Positions 35,427 to 43,659 of a DNA stretch of 64,000 nucleotides are shown here, piece by piece. The stretch covers positions 1 to 64,000 of the forward strand of contig CAIPTY010000051.1 in the NCBI GenBank assembly GCA_903868145.1, given 5' to 3'. The notes under the pieces were generated by a model that did not search any database, had not been told where the DNA came from, and worked only from the letters and a program-made list of their open reading frames with translations. The first letter of the stretch is position 1; each line of letters opens with the position of its first letter. This DNA is from an uncultured Desulfuromonadales bacterium. Its GTDB lineage: Bacteria > Desulfobacterota > Desulfuromonadia > Geobacterales > Pseudopelobacteraceae. Both the position numbers and the translations under genes were made by a program.

Positions 35427-35682
35427 CTAATTCTGTGCATCTGGTTGCACATTGAGGATATAGTCTGATGCTCTTTGGCTGCCGCTGCTGCTTGAACAAA
35501 AGTGTCTTATCGTTCTTGAGTGCTTTGAGCCAGCCTTGGATATATGCAGCACTATTCTCGATGGTGGTATTCTCAATACCGGCATGACCACATAAGAAAC
35601 TGGCACCCATTTCAGCTACCAATTCTTCCTTGGAATAATACGCATCTCCAAATTTATGAACCTGGATAATCGCATGCCTCAC
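35427..35682 (-). pseudogene. Remnant of an ArdC-like antirestriction protein (C-terminal end)
   Basis: Minus-strand translation reads HKFGDAYYSKEELVAEMGAS then ENSAAYIQGWLKALKNDKTL, the C-terminal signature of ArdC-type proteins (ssDNA-binding N-terminal domain plus zincin-like metallopeptidase). After KTLL the frame must shift twice, by single-base losses, to recover the expected AAAAA, RASDYILNVQPD and the TAG at 35427-35429. The N-terminal part, including the metal site, is gone; the zeta toxin gene begins where it should be. So this is a decayed relic of a plasmid or ICE-type gene. Confidence 0.75.
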
Positions 35683-36260
35683 GTAATAATCATAGCCGGG
35701 CCAAACGGAGCCGGTAAATCAACCACTGCACCGGCGATCCTCAATGGTGCCCTTGGCGTTACTGAATTCGTCAATGCCGACACAATCGCCCTGGTCTTTC
35801 GGCCTTCAATTCGGAAAAGGCCGCATTCCACGCCGGACGGGTAATGCTGGAACGTCTTCAACAGTTGGCAGACGACAAGGAAAACTTTGCTTTTGAAACA
35901 ACTCTTGCCAGCAAGTCTTTTGCCCATTGGTTGAAAGGGCTGAAAGCCGAAGGCTACTCATTTCACCTTATCTATCTCTGGTTGCCGACGCCGGACTTTG
36001 CCATCGCCTGCGTTGCGGAGCGTGTCCGTGTGGGTGGGAATAACGTCCCGGATGAAACTGTGCGACGACGATATCACGCCGGACTAAGGAATTTCTTCAA
36101 AATATATCGGCCAATTGCTGACTCTTGGTATCTGTTTGATAATAGCGCAGCCTCTGCACCGATGCTGATTGCGTCAGAAGATAAAGAAACTGGTCAAACG
36201 GTGGAGAATTCAGTATTATGGTCAAAATTAGTGGAGGAAAACGATGGTTGCACAGTATAG
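35674..36260 (+). pseudogene. Zeta-type toxin kinase, frameshifted
   Basis: Starts MPHVIIIAGPNGAGKSTTAP with an intact Walker A, and continues VTEFVNADTIA. Near 35790 one base is missing: frame 1 runs into TAA at 35842-35844, whereas the next frame carries GLSAFNSEKAAFHAGRVM and the rest (FAFETTLASKSFAHWLKGLK, RRRYHAGLRNFFKIY) to 36260. The family phosphorylates small sugar-nucleotide substrates (UDP-N-acetylglucosamine in classic zeta). As read, the toxin is inactive, or needs a ribosomal frameshift. The following small gene is intact. Confidence 0.8.
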
Positions 36261-36423
36261 GGATAAAATTGACGAGGCGCTTGCTGACAAGGAAGGTATA
36301 AAACAAGCCTTGGCGTCAGCGGTACATGAAGCGCTACTGAAACATAAACAGGCAGGTAATTCCATTGTAGCCATGCAGAACGGACACATGGTCATAATCA
36401 AGCCGGACGAGATTAACGTCTGA
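36244..36423 (+). CDS. Small partner protein of the zeta-type toxin (putative antitoxin)
   Basis: 59 residues, starting MVAQYRDKIDEALADKEGIK and ending VIIKPDEINV, overlapping the toxin frame by 17 bases. Short Lys/Ala/Glu-rich proteins in this position and frame commonly follow chromosomal zeta-toxin-like kinases in Proteobacteria, so an antitoxin role is plausible but inferred. The gene remains open although the toxin is frameshifted. Confidence 0.65.
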   Translation: MVAQYRDKIDEALADKEGIKQALASAVHEALLKHKQAGNSIVAMQNGHMVIIKPDEINV

Positions 36424-36444
36424 TCGAAAGTTGCCCGTAGAGAA

Positions 36445-36581
36445 CTGCCCCCACATTGCCCCTTATCAGGTTGTGATTGATTGAAATAGATTGGACTAAA
36501 CTGGACTTACTACCGCCGGAAATATGTCCTAACTACTTGATATGGTAAATTAATTTATAAATATTTAAATTACTTATTATT
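36445..36581 (+). repeat. Right-end sequence of element 2 (related copy at 30455)
   Basis: Matches 30455-30591 with few differences and the same total length: CTGCCCCCACATTGCCCC, then ATTGAAATAGAYTGGACT, CTGGACTWACTACCG and TTGATAT. It shows that both elements belong to one family with the same integration chemistry. Confidence 0.75.
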
Positions 36582-36604
36582 TTCGAATCTCGTTTCCCGC
36601 TCCA
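36582..36604 (+). repeat. Attachment site copy 3 (outer attR)
   Basis: Third exact copy of the 23-bp tRNA-Gly 3' end. Downstream is a terminator hairpin (36612-36647) and then chromosome-like DNA, so this is the right boundary of the tandem island. Confidence 0.9.
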
Positions 36605-36611
36605 ATTAAAT

Positions 36612-36647
36612 AAAGGGGTTAGCTTAATGGCTAGTCCCTTTTCTTTT
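36612..36647 (+). terminator. Terminator after attachment copy 3
   Basis: Hairpin AAAGGGGTTAGC-TTAAT-GGCTAGTCCCTTT with two wobble pairs followed by TTCTTTT. This is probably the original terminator of the tRNA-Gly gene, displaced by the insertions. Confidence 0.65.
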
Positions 36648-37018
36648 GACAATATTGACTCTGGTATCCTTTGGGTATCCTTTGAAGGTTCGGGTGCCCC
36701 CCACGGCAGGACTCTCCCCATCCCCCCATCCTCACATGACATTTTATTTCAAACAAATATCGATAAATCTTCATTTTTGCGGTTTACCACAATAGACAGC
36801 GCTTAATATTGCTCCTATAATTAGCAACCGTTGTTAAACAGAAATGCCAAACGGACGGCGAAAAAGATCGGGGTCAATCCATGAAAACCAGACAACCTTT
36901 AGACGCGCCCATAACCTCCATAACACCTCCAATTCTGAGGGGGGGGGGGTAACCTCTCAATCAGTTTTTATCGCCTCAGTCGACATTTTTGGAAGCCATA
37001 ATTTGATCTCGCAATGAG

Positions 37019-37048
37019 AACGCCGCTTTTCCCGGGGAAGCGGCGTTT
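37019..37048 (+). terminator. Terminator-like hairpin upstream of the response regulator
   Basis: AACGCCGCTT-ttcccggg-AAGCGGCGTT followed by TATATTTTCC. It lies 43 bases before the response regulator gene, so it either ends an upstream transcript or acts as a leader structure. Confidence 0.55.
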
Positions 37049-37090
37049 ATATTTTCCACTTTCCACCACTAACCCTGATAGGAGTAACCC

Positions 37091-37465
37091 ATGGCACGTA
37101 TCCTGGTAATCGATGATGAGCCGCACTTACGCACTATTATAGAAGAATTCCTCGTGCGTGACGGCCATGAGGTGGATCAGGCGAAAGACGGAAAAGAAGG
37201 CCTTATTCAGGCCGGGCTCAAGGTATATGATCTGGTGATGAGCGACATCATCATGCCGGAAATGGATGGCCTTGAAGTCGTCACGGGGCTTAAACAGATC
37301 AGCCCGCATGTCAGGATTATTGTCATGAGCGGCGGTGCGGCCGGTCTCGAAATTCCGTACCTCCTGAAGATGGCCAGACTCATGGGAGCCGACCGGGTAT
37401 TGGCGAAACCTCTTGATTTTAAGAAACTGCAAAACACCGTGAAGGAAGTTCTTGCACTGCCGTAA
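37091..37465 (+). CDS. Single-domain response regulator (CheY-like)
   Basis: 124 residues, one REC domain: acidic pocket VIDDEP (D9, D10), phosphoacceptor D52 (VMSDIIMPEMDG), Ser at VMSGG and Lys in VLAKPLDF. No output domain, so it acts by protein contact or as a phosphate shuttle. It is immediately upstream of a large hybrid kinase and is probably co-transcribed with it. RBS TAGGAG. Confidence 0.92.
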   Translation: MARILVIDDEPHLRTIIEEFLVRDGHEVDQAKDGKEGLIQAGLKVYDLVMSDIIMPEMDGLEVVTGLKQISPHVRIIVMSGGAAGLEIPYLLKMARLMGADRVLAKPLDFKKLQNTVKEVLALP

Positions 37466-37507
37466 TTGATAAACGGGACAGCGCCCCAGATTGCCGGAGA
37501 CACAGCC

Positions 37508-40500
37508 ATGATAAGAACTACAGCCGAATGTGCAGGGCCAGAAGCGTCTCTCCGTCAACGGGCAGAAGCACAGTTTCTCAAGAATACGGCAGCGATGTCG
37601 CGACCGCTCTCATCAGTGGAGACCGAAGAACTCCTCCACGAACTGCAGGTGCATCAGATTGAACTGGAGATGCAGAATGATGAACTGCGTCGCTCACAGG
37701 CTGAACTGGACACCGCACGGGCAGACTATTTCGACCTGTACGATCTGGCACCGGTCGGCTATCTGACCGTGAGCAAAAAGGGGCTGATCCAGAAGGCCAA
37801 CCTGTGCGCCGCAACCATGCTGGGGGTGGTGCGGAATTTTCTGTTCCATAAGCCGCTGCCGCGATTCATCTTTCCCGAAGATCAGGATGTTTATTTTCAG
37901 CGCCACAAACGGCTTACTGAGAGCGGTGAGTTACAGAACGGGGTGATGCGTCTGAAGCGTGCCGATGGCTCCCCTTTGTGGGTGCTGTTGCAGGCTTCCC
38001 TGGCAGGCAACGGAGATGTAAGGATTACTTTTACCGACGATACTGAACACAAACTGCTGGAAACAGGAAACAAGTTAGATCTGGAGTATACCGAAAATAT
38101 TGTGGAGACCGTGCGAGAACCCCTGATGGTGCTTGATTCCGACCTGAAAATTCTCTCCGCCAACGGCAGCTTCTATGCCACCTTCAAAGTAACGCCCGAA
38201 GAAACCATCGGCAATTTTATCTATGATCTCGGCAACCGACAATGGGACATTCCCAAACTGCGGCTGCTTCTTGAGAATATTCTCCCCCAAAACAGTGTAT
38301 TCAACGATTACGAAGTTGACCATGTTTTTAAGAGTATCGGGCACAAGACTATTCTCCTCAATGCCCGGCAGATTTTCCGCAAACATATCGGTTCAAACAT
38401 TATCCTGCTTGCTATGGAGGACATCACCGAGCGCAAACTGTTGGAGACGAACATTCAGAATCTTCTTGAATATGCCGAGAATATTGTGGAGACCGTGCGA
38501 GAGCCATTGATCGTTCTCGACTCGAACCTTAAAATCATCTCCGTTAACGGGTGTTTCTACCATACCTTCAAAGTGACCCCCAAAGAAACCATCGGGAAAT
38601 ATATCTATGATCTCGGCAATCGGCAATGGGACATTCCCAAATTGCGGCAGCTTCTTGAGACAATACTCCCCACAAATACCGCCTTTAACGATTACGAGGT
38701 TGACCATGTTTTTCAGAGTGTCGGCCACAGGACTTTCCTGCTCAATGCCCGCCAGATTTTCCGCAAGGATATCGGCTCACACATTATCCTGCTGGCCATG
38801 CAGGATGTCACCGAGCGCAAACAGAAGGCAGTGGCGCTTGATGAACGCACCAAGGAACTGAGTTGTCTGTACAGTATCATTTCCCTGTGTAATCTGCAGG
38901 ACATCCAACGGGACGAACTGTTTACGAAGACTGTTATGCGCATCCCGTCAGCGTGGCAGTTTCCCGAGATAACCGAGGCCAGCATTGAAACGGAGGGGCA
39001 CTCCTTTCAGACGAACCGCTTCCGGGAAACACCATGGATGCTGGTCAGTGACATTACGGTGCACGGCACATCCATTGGACAGTTGAAGCTATGTTACCTT
39101 GAGGAACGGCAGGCAAGCGATGAGGGGGCATTCTTTATACAGGAACGACACCTGCTCAACGCCATTGCTGAGAAGCTTGGCCAAAAAATCGAGCGAATTC
39201 GCGCTGAAACTGAGATGCGTAAACTGTCACGCGCCGTCGAGCAGAGTCCGGTTAGCATAATTATTACTGATACTCAAGGGACGATAGAATTTATCAACCC
39301 CAAGTTTACCGAACTTACCGGTTATAGCGCTGAAGAGACCGTTGGAGGGTCGGTTAGCATATTGAAAACAGATCAGACTCCACCAGAAACGATTAAAAAC
39401 ATGTGGACAACGATCACGGCGGGTAATACCTGGGAAGGGGAATTTGTCAACAAACGCAAAGATGGCAGCATATTCTATGAGCACGCCACGATTTCTGCGC
39501 TTCGGGATACTGATGGTGCCATAACGCATTATCTGGCAGTCAAGGAAGACATCACCGAAAAGAAAAGTGTCATGGCGCAGTTGATTCATTCGCAAAAGAT
39601 GGAATCAATCGGCGAACTGGCCGGAGGTCTTGCCCATGATCTGAACAACATTCTCAGCGTGGTAAACGGCTATGCCACTCTGGCGCAGATTGGAATGGAC
39701 GAGGATCAGAAGGTGTTTACCTATCTCAGTGAAATCACGCGGGCATCCTCTCGGGCCGCCTCTCTTACCCACAGCCTGCTGGCCTACAGCCGCAAGCAGG
39801 AGATGAGTCAGCAGAGGAAGGACCTTAATCTCCTGATTGAAACCGTCGGCTCATTCATCAAACGTATTATCCATGACAACATCCGGTTTACCCTTTCGCT
39901 TCAGGCTGATCCTCTTTGTGTGTACGTTGATACGGTGCAGATTGAACAGGTGCTGCTCAATCTTGCAACGAACGCACGGGATGCCATGCCCAACGGCGGC
40001 ATCTTCAGAATTGAAACAAAAACGGGATGTATTGATGAACAGTTCATTGCAATCCATGGTTACGGGACAACTGGCCCGTATGCCATCATAACCGTAACCG
40101 ACAGCGGTCACGGAATGGATGCACAGACAAAGCTCAAGGTTTTTGATCCGTTCTTCACCACCAAGGAAGTCGGCAAGGGAACCGGTCTCGGCCTGTCGAT
40201 GGTCATGGGAATCATCGGGCAGCATGGCGGTTTTGTTCATCTGCAGAGCGAACCGGGCACAGGGAGCATCTTTGAGCTGTACCTGCCGCTGGTTGATACC
40301 GTGGAGATTGCCGCTGAAACGACAGAACGAACCCCTCAGATGGAGCAGGGCGCAGGCACCATTCTGCTTGCCGAAGATGATGCGGATACGCGCAGCGCTG
40401 TGGAAGAGTTTCTGACACGGGCGGGCTACACCGTTATAACCGCCGTGGATGGGCAGGATGCCGTGGAAAAGTTCGCCAATCACTCGGACGAAATTGATCT

Positions 40501-40717
40501 GGTCATTTCCGATGTCGTCATGCCCCGAAAAAGCGGCAAGACATCGAGCGATGAAATACGTCAGATGTCAGAAAGAGTGAAATTCATATTTGTCAGCGGC
40601 CATGCCAACGATATCATCGAGCGAGAGGGAGGGTTTGGCGCTGATGTTGATATATTGGAAAAACCGCTCCTGCCATATGAACTGCTGAAGAAAATACGTG
40701 TTGTGCTTGAGAAGTAG
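37508..40717 (+). CDS. Large multi-PAS hybrid histidine kinase with C-terminal receiver
   Basis: 1069 residues from ATG 37508 (a longer frame from 37466 lacks a start signal). No transmembrane segment, so cytoplasmic. Order: helical N-terminus ([20 protein letters not shown]), a PAS domain, two nearly identical PAS domains (about 192-320 and 320-448) from a tandem duplication of 384 bases, a further region, PAS with PAC ([19 protein letters not shown]), HisKA with H710 ([11 protein letters not shown]), HATPase ([12 protein letters not shown]) and REC with D1002 ([13 protein letters not shown]). The GGLAHDLNN type H-box is common in Geobacter kinases. The stimulus is unknown. Confidence 0.92.
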   Translation: MIRTTAECAGPEASLRQRAEAQFLKNTAAMSRPLSSVETEELLHELQVHQIELEMQNDELRRSQAELDTARADYFDLYDLAPVGYLTVSKKGLIQKANLCAATMLGVVRNFLFHKPLPRFIFPEDQDVYFQRHKRLTESGELQNGVMRLKRADGSPLWVLLQASLAGNGDVRITFTDDTEHKLLETGNKLDLEYTENIVETVREPLMVLDSDLKILSANGSFYATFKVTPEETIGNFIYDLGNRQWDIPKLRLLLENILPQNSVFNDYEVDHVFKSIGHKTILLNARQIFRKHIGSNIILLAMEDITERKLLETNIQNLLEYAENIVETVREPLIVLDSNLKIISVNGCFYHTFKVTPKETIGKYIYDLGNRQWDIPKLRQLLETILPTNTAFNDYEVDHVFQSVGHRTFLLNARQIFRKDIGSHIILLAMQDVTERKQKAVALDERTKELSCLYSIISLCNLQDIQRDELFTKTVMRIPSAWQFPEITEASIETEGHSFQTNRFRETPWMLVSDITVHGTSIGQLKLCYLEERQASDEGAFFIQERHLLNAIAEKLGQKIERIRAETEMRKLSRAVEQSPVSIIITDTQGTIEFINPKFTELTGYSAEETVGGSVSILKTDQTPPETIKNMWTTITAGNTWEGEFVNKRKDGSIFYEHATISALRDTDGAITHYLAVKEDITEKKSVMAQLIHSQKMESIGELAGGLAHDLNNILSVVNGYATLAQIGMDEDQKVFTYLSEITRASSRAASLTHSLLAYSRKQEMSQQRKDLNLLIETVGSFIKRIIHDNIRFTLSLQADPLCVYVDTVQIEQVLLNLATNARDAMPNGGIFRIETKTGCIDEQFIAIHGYGTTGPYAIITVTDSGHGMDAQTKLKVFDPFFTTKEVGKGTGLGLSMVMGIIGQHGGFVHLQSEPGTGSIFELYLPLVDTVEIAAETTERTPQMEQGAGTILLAEDDADTRSAVEEFLTRAGYTVITAVDGQDAVEKFANHSDEIDLVISDVVMPRKSGKTSSDEIRQMSERVKFIFVSGHANDIIEREGGFGADVDILEKPLLPYELLKKIRVVLEK

Positions 40718-40775
40718 CAGAAAAGGGTAATGAACCTTAAAAAAGAGGGATGGTACAATGTCAGATAGTTAAGAC

Positions 40776-40808
40776 AAAAAAAGCCGCATCTCACGATGCG
40801 GCTTTTTT
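40776..40808. terminator. Bidirectional terminator
   Basis: Perfect stem AGCCGCATC-TCAC-GATGCGGCT with A-run on the left and T-run on the right, between the convergent kinase gene and the Lys-rich protein gene. It can stop both transcripts. Confidence 0.85.
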
Positions 40809-40830
40809 CTACAGATCAGTATGAAAGATA

Positions 40831-41184
40831 TTACTTCTTGTCAGCAGCAGGTGCAGGAGCTGCGGCAGGAGCAGCAGCATCGTCTTTCTTCACAGCGGCT
40901 TTCTTTTTGGGAGCTTTCTTTTTAGCAGGAGCTTTTTTCTCTTCTTTTGCCGGCTCATCCTTCTTCACTTCTGCGGCAGGAGCAGCAGCGTCGTCTTTCT
41001 TTACAGCAGGTTTCTTCTTTTTCTTCTTTTTGGCAACAGGTTTCTTCTCGTCTTTCTTCACTTCAGCTTTGTCTGCAGCGGGAGCAGGAGCAGCGGCAGG
41101 AGCGGCTACTTCAGCGGCGAAAACGACTGCGGAGAAAGAAACTGCTACGAGACTTGCGATGATGCTGGCGACGATTTTTTTCAT
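40831..41184 (-). CDS. Exported Lys/Ala/Pro-rich low-complexity protein
   Basis: 117 residues with a Sec signal peptide (MKKIVASIIASLVAVSFSAV, cleavage near VFAAE) and a mature part made almost only of Ala, Lys, Pro, Asp and Glu, with repeats such as VKKDDAAAPA. It resembles histone H1/AlgP-like tails but is exported. AGGAGGT precedes the start. The repeats at DNA level (GCAGGAGCAGC, CTTCTT) suggest length variation. A function in the envelope or in metal/nucleic-acid binding is speculation. Confidence 0.75.
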   Translation of the reverse strand: MKKIVASIIASLVAVSFSAVVFAAEVAAPAAAPAPAADKAEVKKDEKKPVAKKKKKKKPAVKKDDAAAPAAEVKKDEPAKEEKKAPAKKKAPKKKAAVKKDDAAAPAAAPAPAADKK

Positions 41185-41389
41185 TGGGAACTACCTCCTG
41201 AGGAAATTGGTTACTTGGTGATCCCAATTGCAGACAGCATGCCAACACGCAAAAAATATTTAACCGATTGATTATATTGAATATATTCATTCCGTAACAG
41301 ATGTTCCACCCAGCTTGATACCCGATATCGACCAGCGCATACCCTAAATGAGGTAAGGCCGGCATTGCCGGGCTCCAGGTGTTCTTCTG

Positions 41390-42400
41390 CTAGTGAATAC
41401 CCCGGCAGTTTTCCTTGAACCAGATGTAGGCGTTACGCACACCCTCTTCAAGATCAACGAGGTGCCGCCATCCCAGGCTGTGCAACCGCGAGGAATCAGC
41501 CAGCTTTCGGGGTGTGCCATCGGGCTTTGAGGCATCAAAAACGATATCACCATCAAAACCGACGATGTCTTTAATCAGCCCGGCCAGGTCGAAGATGCTG
41601 ATCTCCTGTCCGGATCCGACGTTAATCAAAGCCGGTGCCGGCGCATACGCCAGAAGAGAGGAATAGGAGTCATCCGGCAGGTTCATCAGGAAGAGGCTTG
41701 CAGCGGCCAGGTCATCGACATGCATGAATTCGCGCAGGGGAGTTCCGCTGCCCCAGACGGTAACCGTATCGGCTCCGGCCTCCTTTGCCTCATGAAATTT
41801 GCGAATCAGGGCCGGCAGGACATGGGAGCTGGTAAGATCAAAATTATCATGGGGGCCGTACAGGTTATTGGGCATGGCGGATAGAAATCTGGTTCCGTAC
41901 TGCTCGTTGTATGAGCGACACTGGGCGATTCCTGCAATCTTGGCGATGGCATATGCGTCGTTGGTCGGCTCCAGTGAGCCGGTCAAAAGATATTCTTCCC
42001 TGATGGGTTGCGGGGCGTTTTTGGGATAGATGCAGGTGCTGCCGAGAAACAGGAGCCGGCTGGCGCAATGTGTGCAGGCGCTATGAATGATGTTGGTCTG
42101 GATCATCAGGTTGTCGTAGATGAACTCGCCTTTACGGGTACTGTTGGCAATGATCCCACCGACCCGGGCGGCAGCGAGGAATATGTATTCAGGACGATTA
42201 TCGGCAAAAAACCGGAGAACTGCAGCCTGGTTGCGAAGGTCCAGCTCTGCAGAACTGCATGTCAGCAGATTGGTATAGCCTTCGTCCCGTAATGTGCGGA
42301 CAATTGCAGAACCAACCATGCCCCGGTGTCCGGCGACATAGATACTCGCATCAGAAGGCATGACGGGCGGATTCGGTTGTAACGGCAGCTTGTGTGACAT
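41390..42400 (-). CDS. fcl: GDP-L-fucose synthase
   Basis: 336 residues from ATG 42400; the longer frame upstream reads into gmd. SDR fold with SIYVAGHRGMVGSAIVRTL (NAD(P)-binding), LFLGSTCIYPKNAPQPI (catalytic Ser), and Y-A-I-A-K (YAIAKIAG; catalytic Tyr-Lys). Converts GDP-4-keto-6-deoxymannose to GDP-L-fucose by epimerisation and reduction. It follows gmd by 29 bases, the classic pair for fucose in lipopolysaccharide or capsule. Confidence 0.93.
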   Translation of the reverse strand: MSHKLPLQPNPPVMPSDASIYVAGHRGMVGSAIVRTLRDEGYTNLLTCSSAELDLRNQAAVLRFFADNRPEYIFLAAARVGGIIANSTRKGEFIYDNLMIQTNIIHSACTHCASRLLFLGSTCIYPKNAPQPIREEYLLTGSLEPTNDAYAIAKIAGIAQCRSYNEQYGTRFLSAMPNNLYGPHDNFDLTSSHVLPALIRKFHEAKEAGADTVTVWGSGTPLREFMHVDDLAAASLFLMNLPDDSYSSLLAYAPAPALINVGSGQEISIFDLAGLIKDIVGFDGDIVFDASKPDGTPRKLADSSRLHSLGWRHLVDLEEGVRNAYIWFKENCRGIH

Positions 42401-42429
42401 TATGTACGTGATCCTTGATGGATGAATAC

Positions 42430-43548
42430 TCAGTTTTCCATGGCAACCGGCAGCTCGTAGCCATGCTTTTTGAGAAGGGCATGACGTTGGGCAACATGCA
42501 GATCGTGCGCCACCATCTCGGCACACATCTGCTGTGCCGTAATTTCAGGCGTCCACCCCAGCTTGACTTTGGCCTTGGCCGGATCGCCCAGCAGGGTGTC
42601 TACCTCGGCAGGCCTGAAATAGCGTGGGTCAACCCGGACGATGATGTCTCCGGTCTTGAGAGCCGGAGCCTTGTCTCCCCGTACCTGCTCGACAATGCCC
42701 CGTTCATCAATGCCCTGGCCTTCAAAACGCAGGCTGATACCCAGCTCCGCTGCCGACCAGAGGATGAACTGACGCACCGAATATTGCAGTCCCGTGGCAA
42801 TCACGAAATCTTCAGCCTGCTCCTGCTGGAGCATCATCCACTGCATCCTCACATAGTCTTTGGCGTGTCCCCAGTCGCGCAGGGAATCCATGTTGCCCAT
42901 GAAGAGAGACTGTTCGAGCCCCTGTGCGATGTTGGCCAGGCCGCGGGTGATCTTGCGGGTGACAAAGGTCTCGCCCCGGCGTGGAGACTCATGGTTGAAG
43001 AGGATGCCGTTGCAGGCGTACAGACCGTATGCCTCCCGGTAGTTGACGGTGATCCAGTAGGCGTAGAGCTTGGCCACAGCATATGGCGATCGGGGATAGA
43101 AGGGTGTGTTCTCCTTCTGGGGAGTCTCCTGAACCAGACCGTACAACTCGGAACTGGAGGCCTGGTAAAAACGGGTCTTCTTCTCCAGCCCCAGCAGCCT
43201 GATCGCCTCCAGCAGGCGCAAGGTCCCCAAACCATCGGCATCGGCAGTGTATTCAGGGGCTTCAAAACTGACCGCCACATGGGACTGGGCGCCCAGATTA
43301 TAAATTTCATCCGGTTGCACCTGCTGCACGATGCGGGTCAGGTTGGAGGCGTCGGTCAGATCGCCGTAATGCAGGATAAAGTGCTGATTTTCAACGTGCG
43401 GATCCTGGTAGATATGGTCAACCCGCTGGGTATTGAGTGACGAGGCACGGCGTTTTATCCCATGGACTTCATACCCCTTTGACAGCAACAGCTCTGCCAG
43501 ATAGGAACCATCCTGTCCGGTAATACCGGTAACCAGCGCTCTTTTCAT
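42430..43548 (-). CDS. gmd: GDP-mannose 4,6-dehydratase
   Basis: 372 residues from ATG 43548 (RBS AGGAG). Extended [19 protein letters not shown] at the N terminus, [27 protein letters not shown] (catalytic Ser/Thr-Glu) and [11 protein letters not shown] (Tyr-x3-Lys). Makes GDP-4-keto-6-deoxy-D-mannose from GDP-mannose, the substrate of the next gene, fcl. No glycosyltransferase genes are adjacent, so the pair is a stand-alone sugar-nucleotide cassette here. Confidence 0.95.
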   Translation of the reverse strand: MKRALVTGITGQDGSYLAELLLSKGYEVHGIKRRASSLNTQRVDHIYQDPHVENQHFILHYGDLTDASNLTRIVQQVQPDEIYNLGAQSHVAVSFEAPEYTADADGLGTLRLLEAIRLLGLEKKTRFYQASSSELYGLVQETPQKENTPFYPRSPYAVAKLYAYWITVNYREAYGLYACNGILFNHESPRRGETFVTRKITRGLANIAQGLEQSLFMGNMDSLRDWGHAKDYVRMQWMMLQQEQAEDFVIATGLQYSVRQFILWSAAELGISLRFEGQGIDERGIVEQVRGDKAPALKTGDIIVRVDPRYFRPAEVDTLLGDPAKAKVKLGWTPEITAQQMCAEMVAHDLHVAQRHALLKKHGYELPVAMEN

Positions 43549-43659
43549 GGATCTACTCCTGTTCAGATATTCGAGTACATATTCAAAACGGCGGATTTTA
43601 TACCACGACCCGTGAGAAAAAGCCAGGCCCACTGACACAAAGCGTAAAATATCAGTTAT

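Larger units (their letters stand above)
30592..36604. mobile_element. Integrative element 2 (tandem, integrase-less, about 6 kb)
   Basis: Lies between attachment copies 2 and 3 and ends in the same right-end sequence as element 1. It contains a hybrid histidine kinase, a Tat-exported MBL-fold protein, a small membrane protein, an ArdC-like remnant, a frameshifted zeta-type toxin gene and its small partner. No integrase or excisionase gene is present, so it has either lost its left end or is mobilised by the element 1 integrase. The decayed genes suggest it is the older insertion. Confidence 0.78.
36605..37090. other. Gene-free flank between the island and the response regulator
   Basis: Contains a terminator (36612-36641, AAAGGGGTTAGC/GGCTAGTCCCTTT, then TTCTTTT), a perfect tandem 11-bp repeat GGTATCCTTTG at 36663-36684, a run of 11 G at 36939-36949, and a second terminator-like hairpin AACGCCGCTT/AAGCGGCGTT at 37019-37048. 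No convincing protein frame is seen. Confidence 0.6.
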
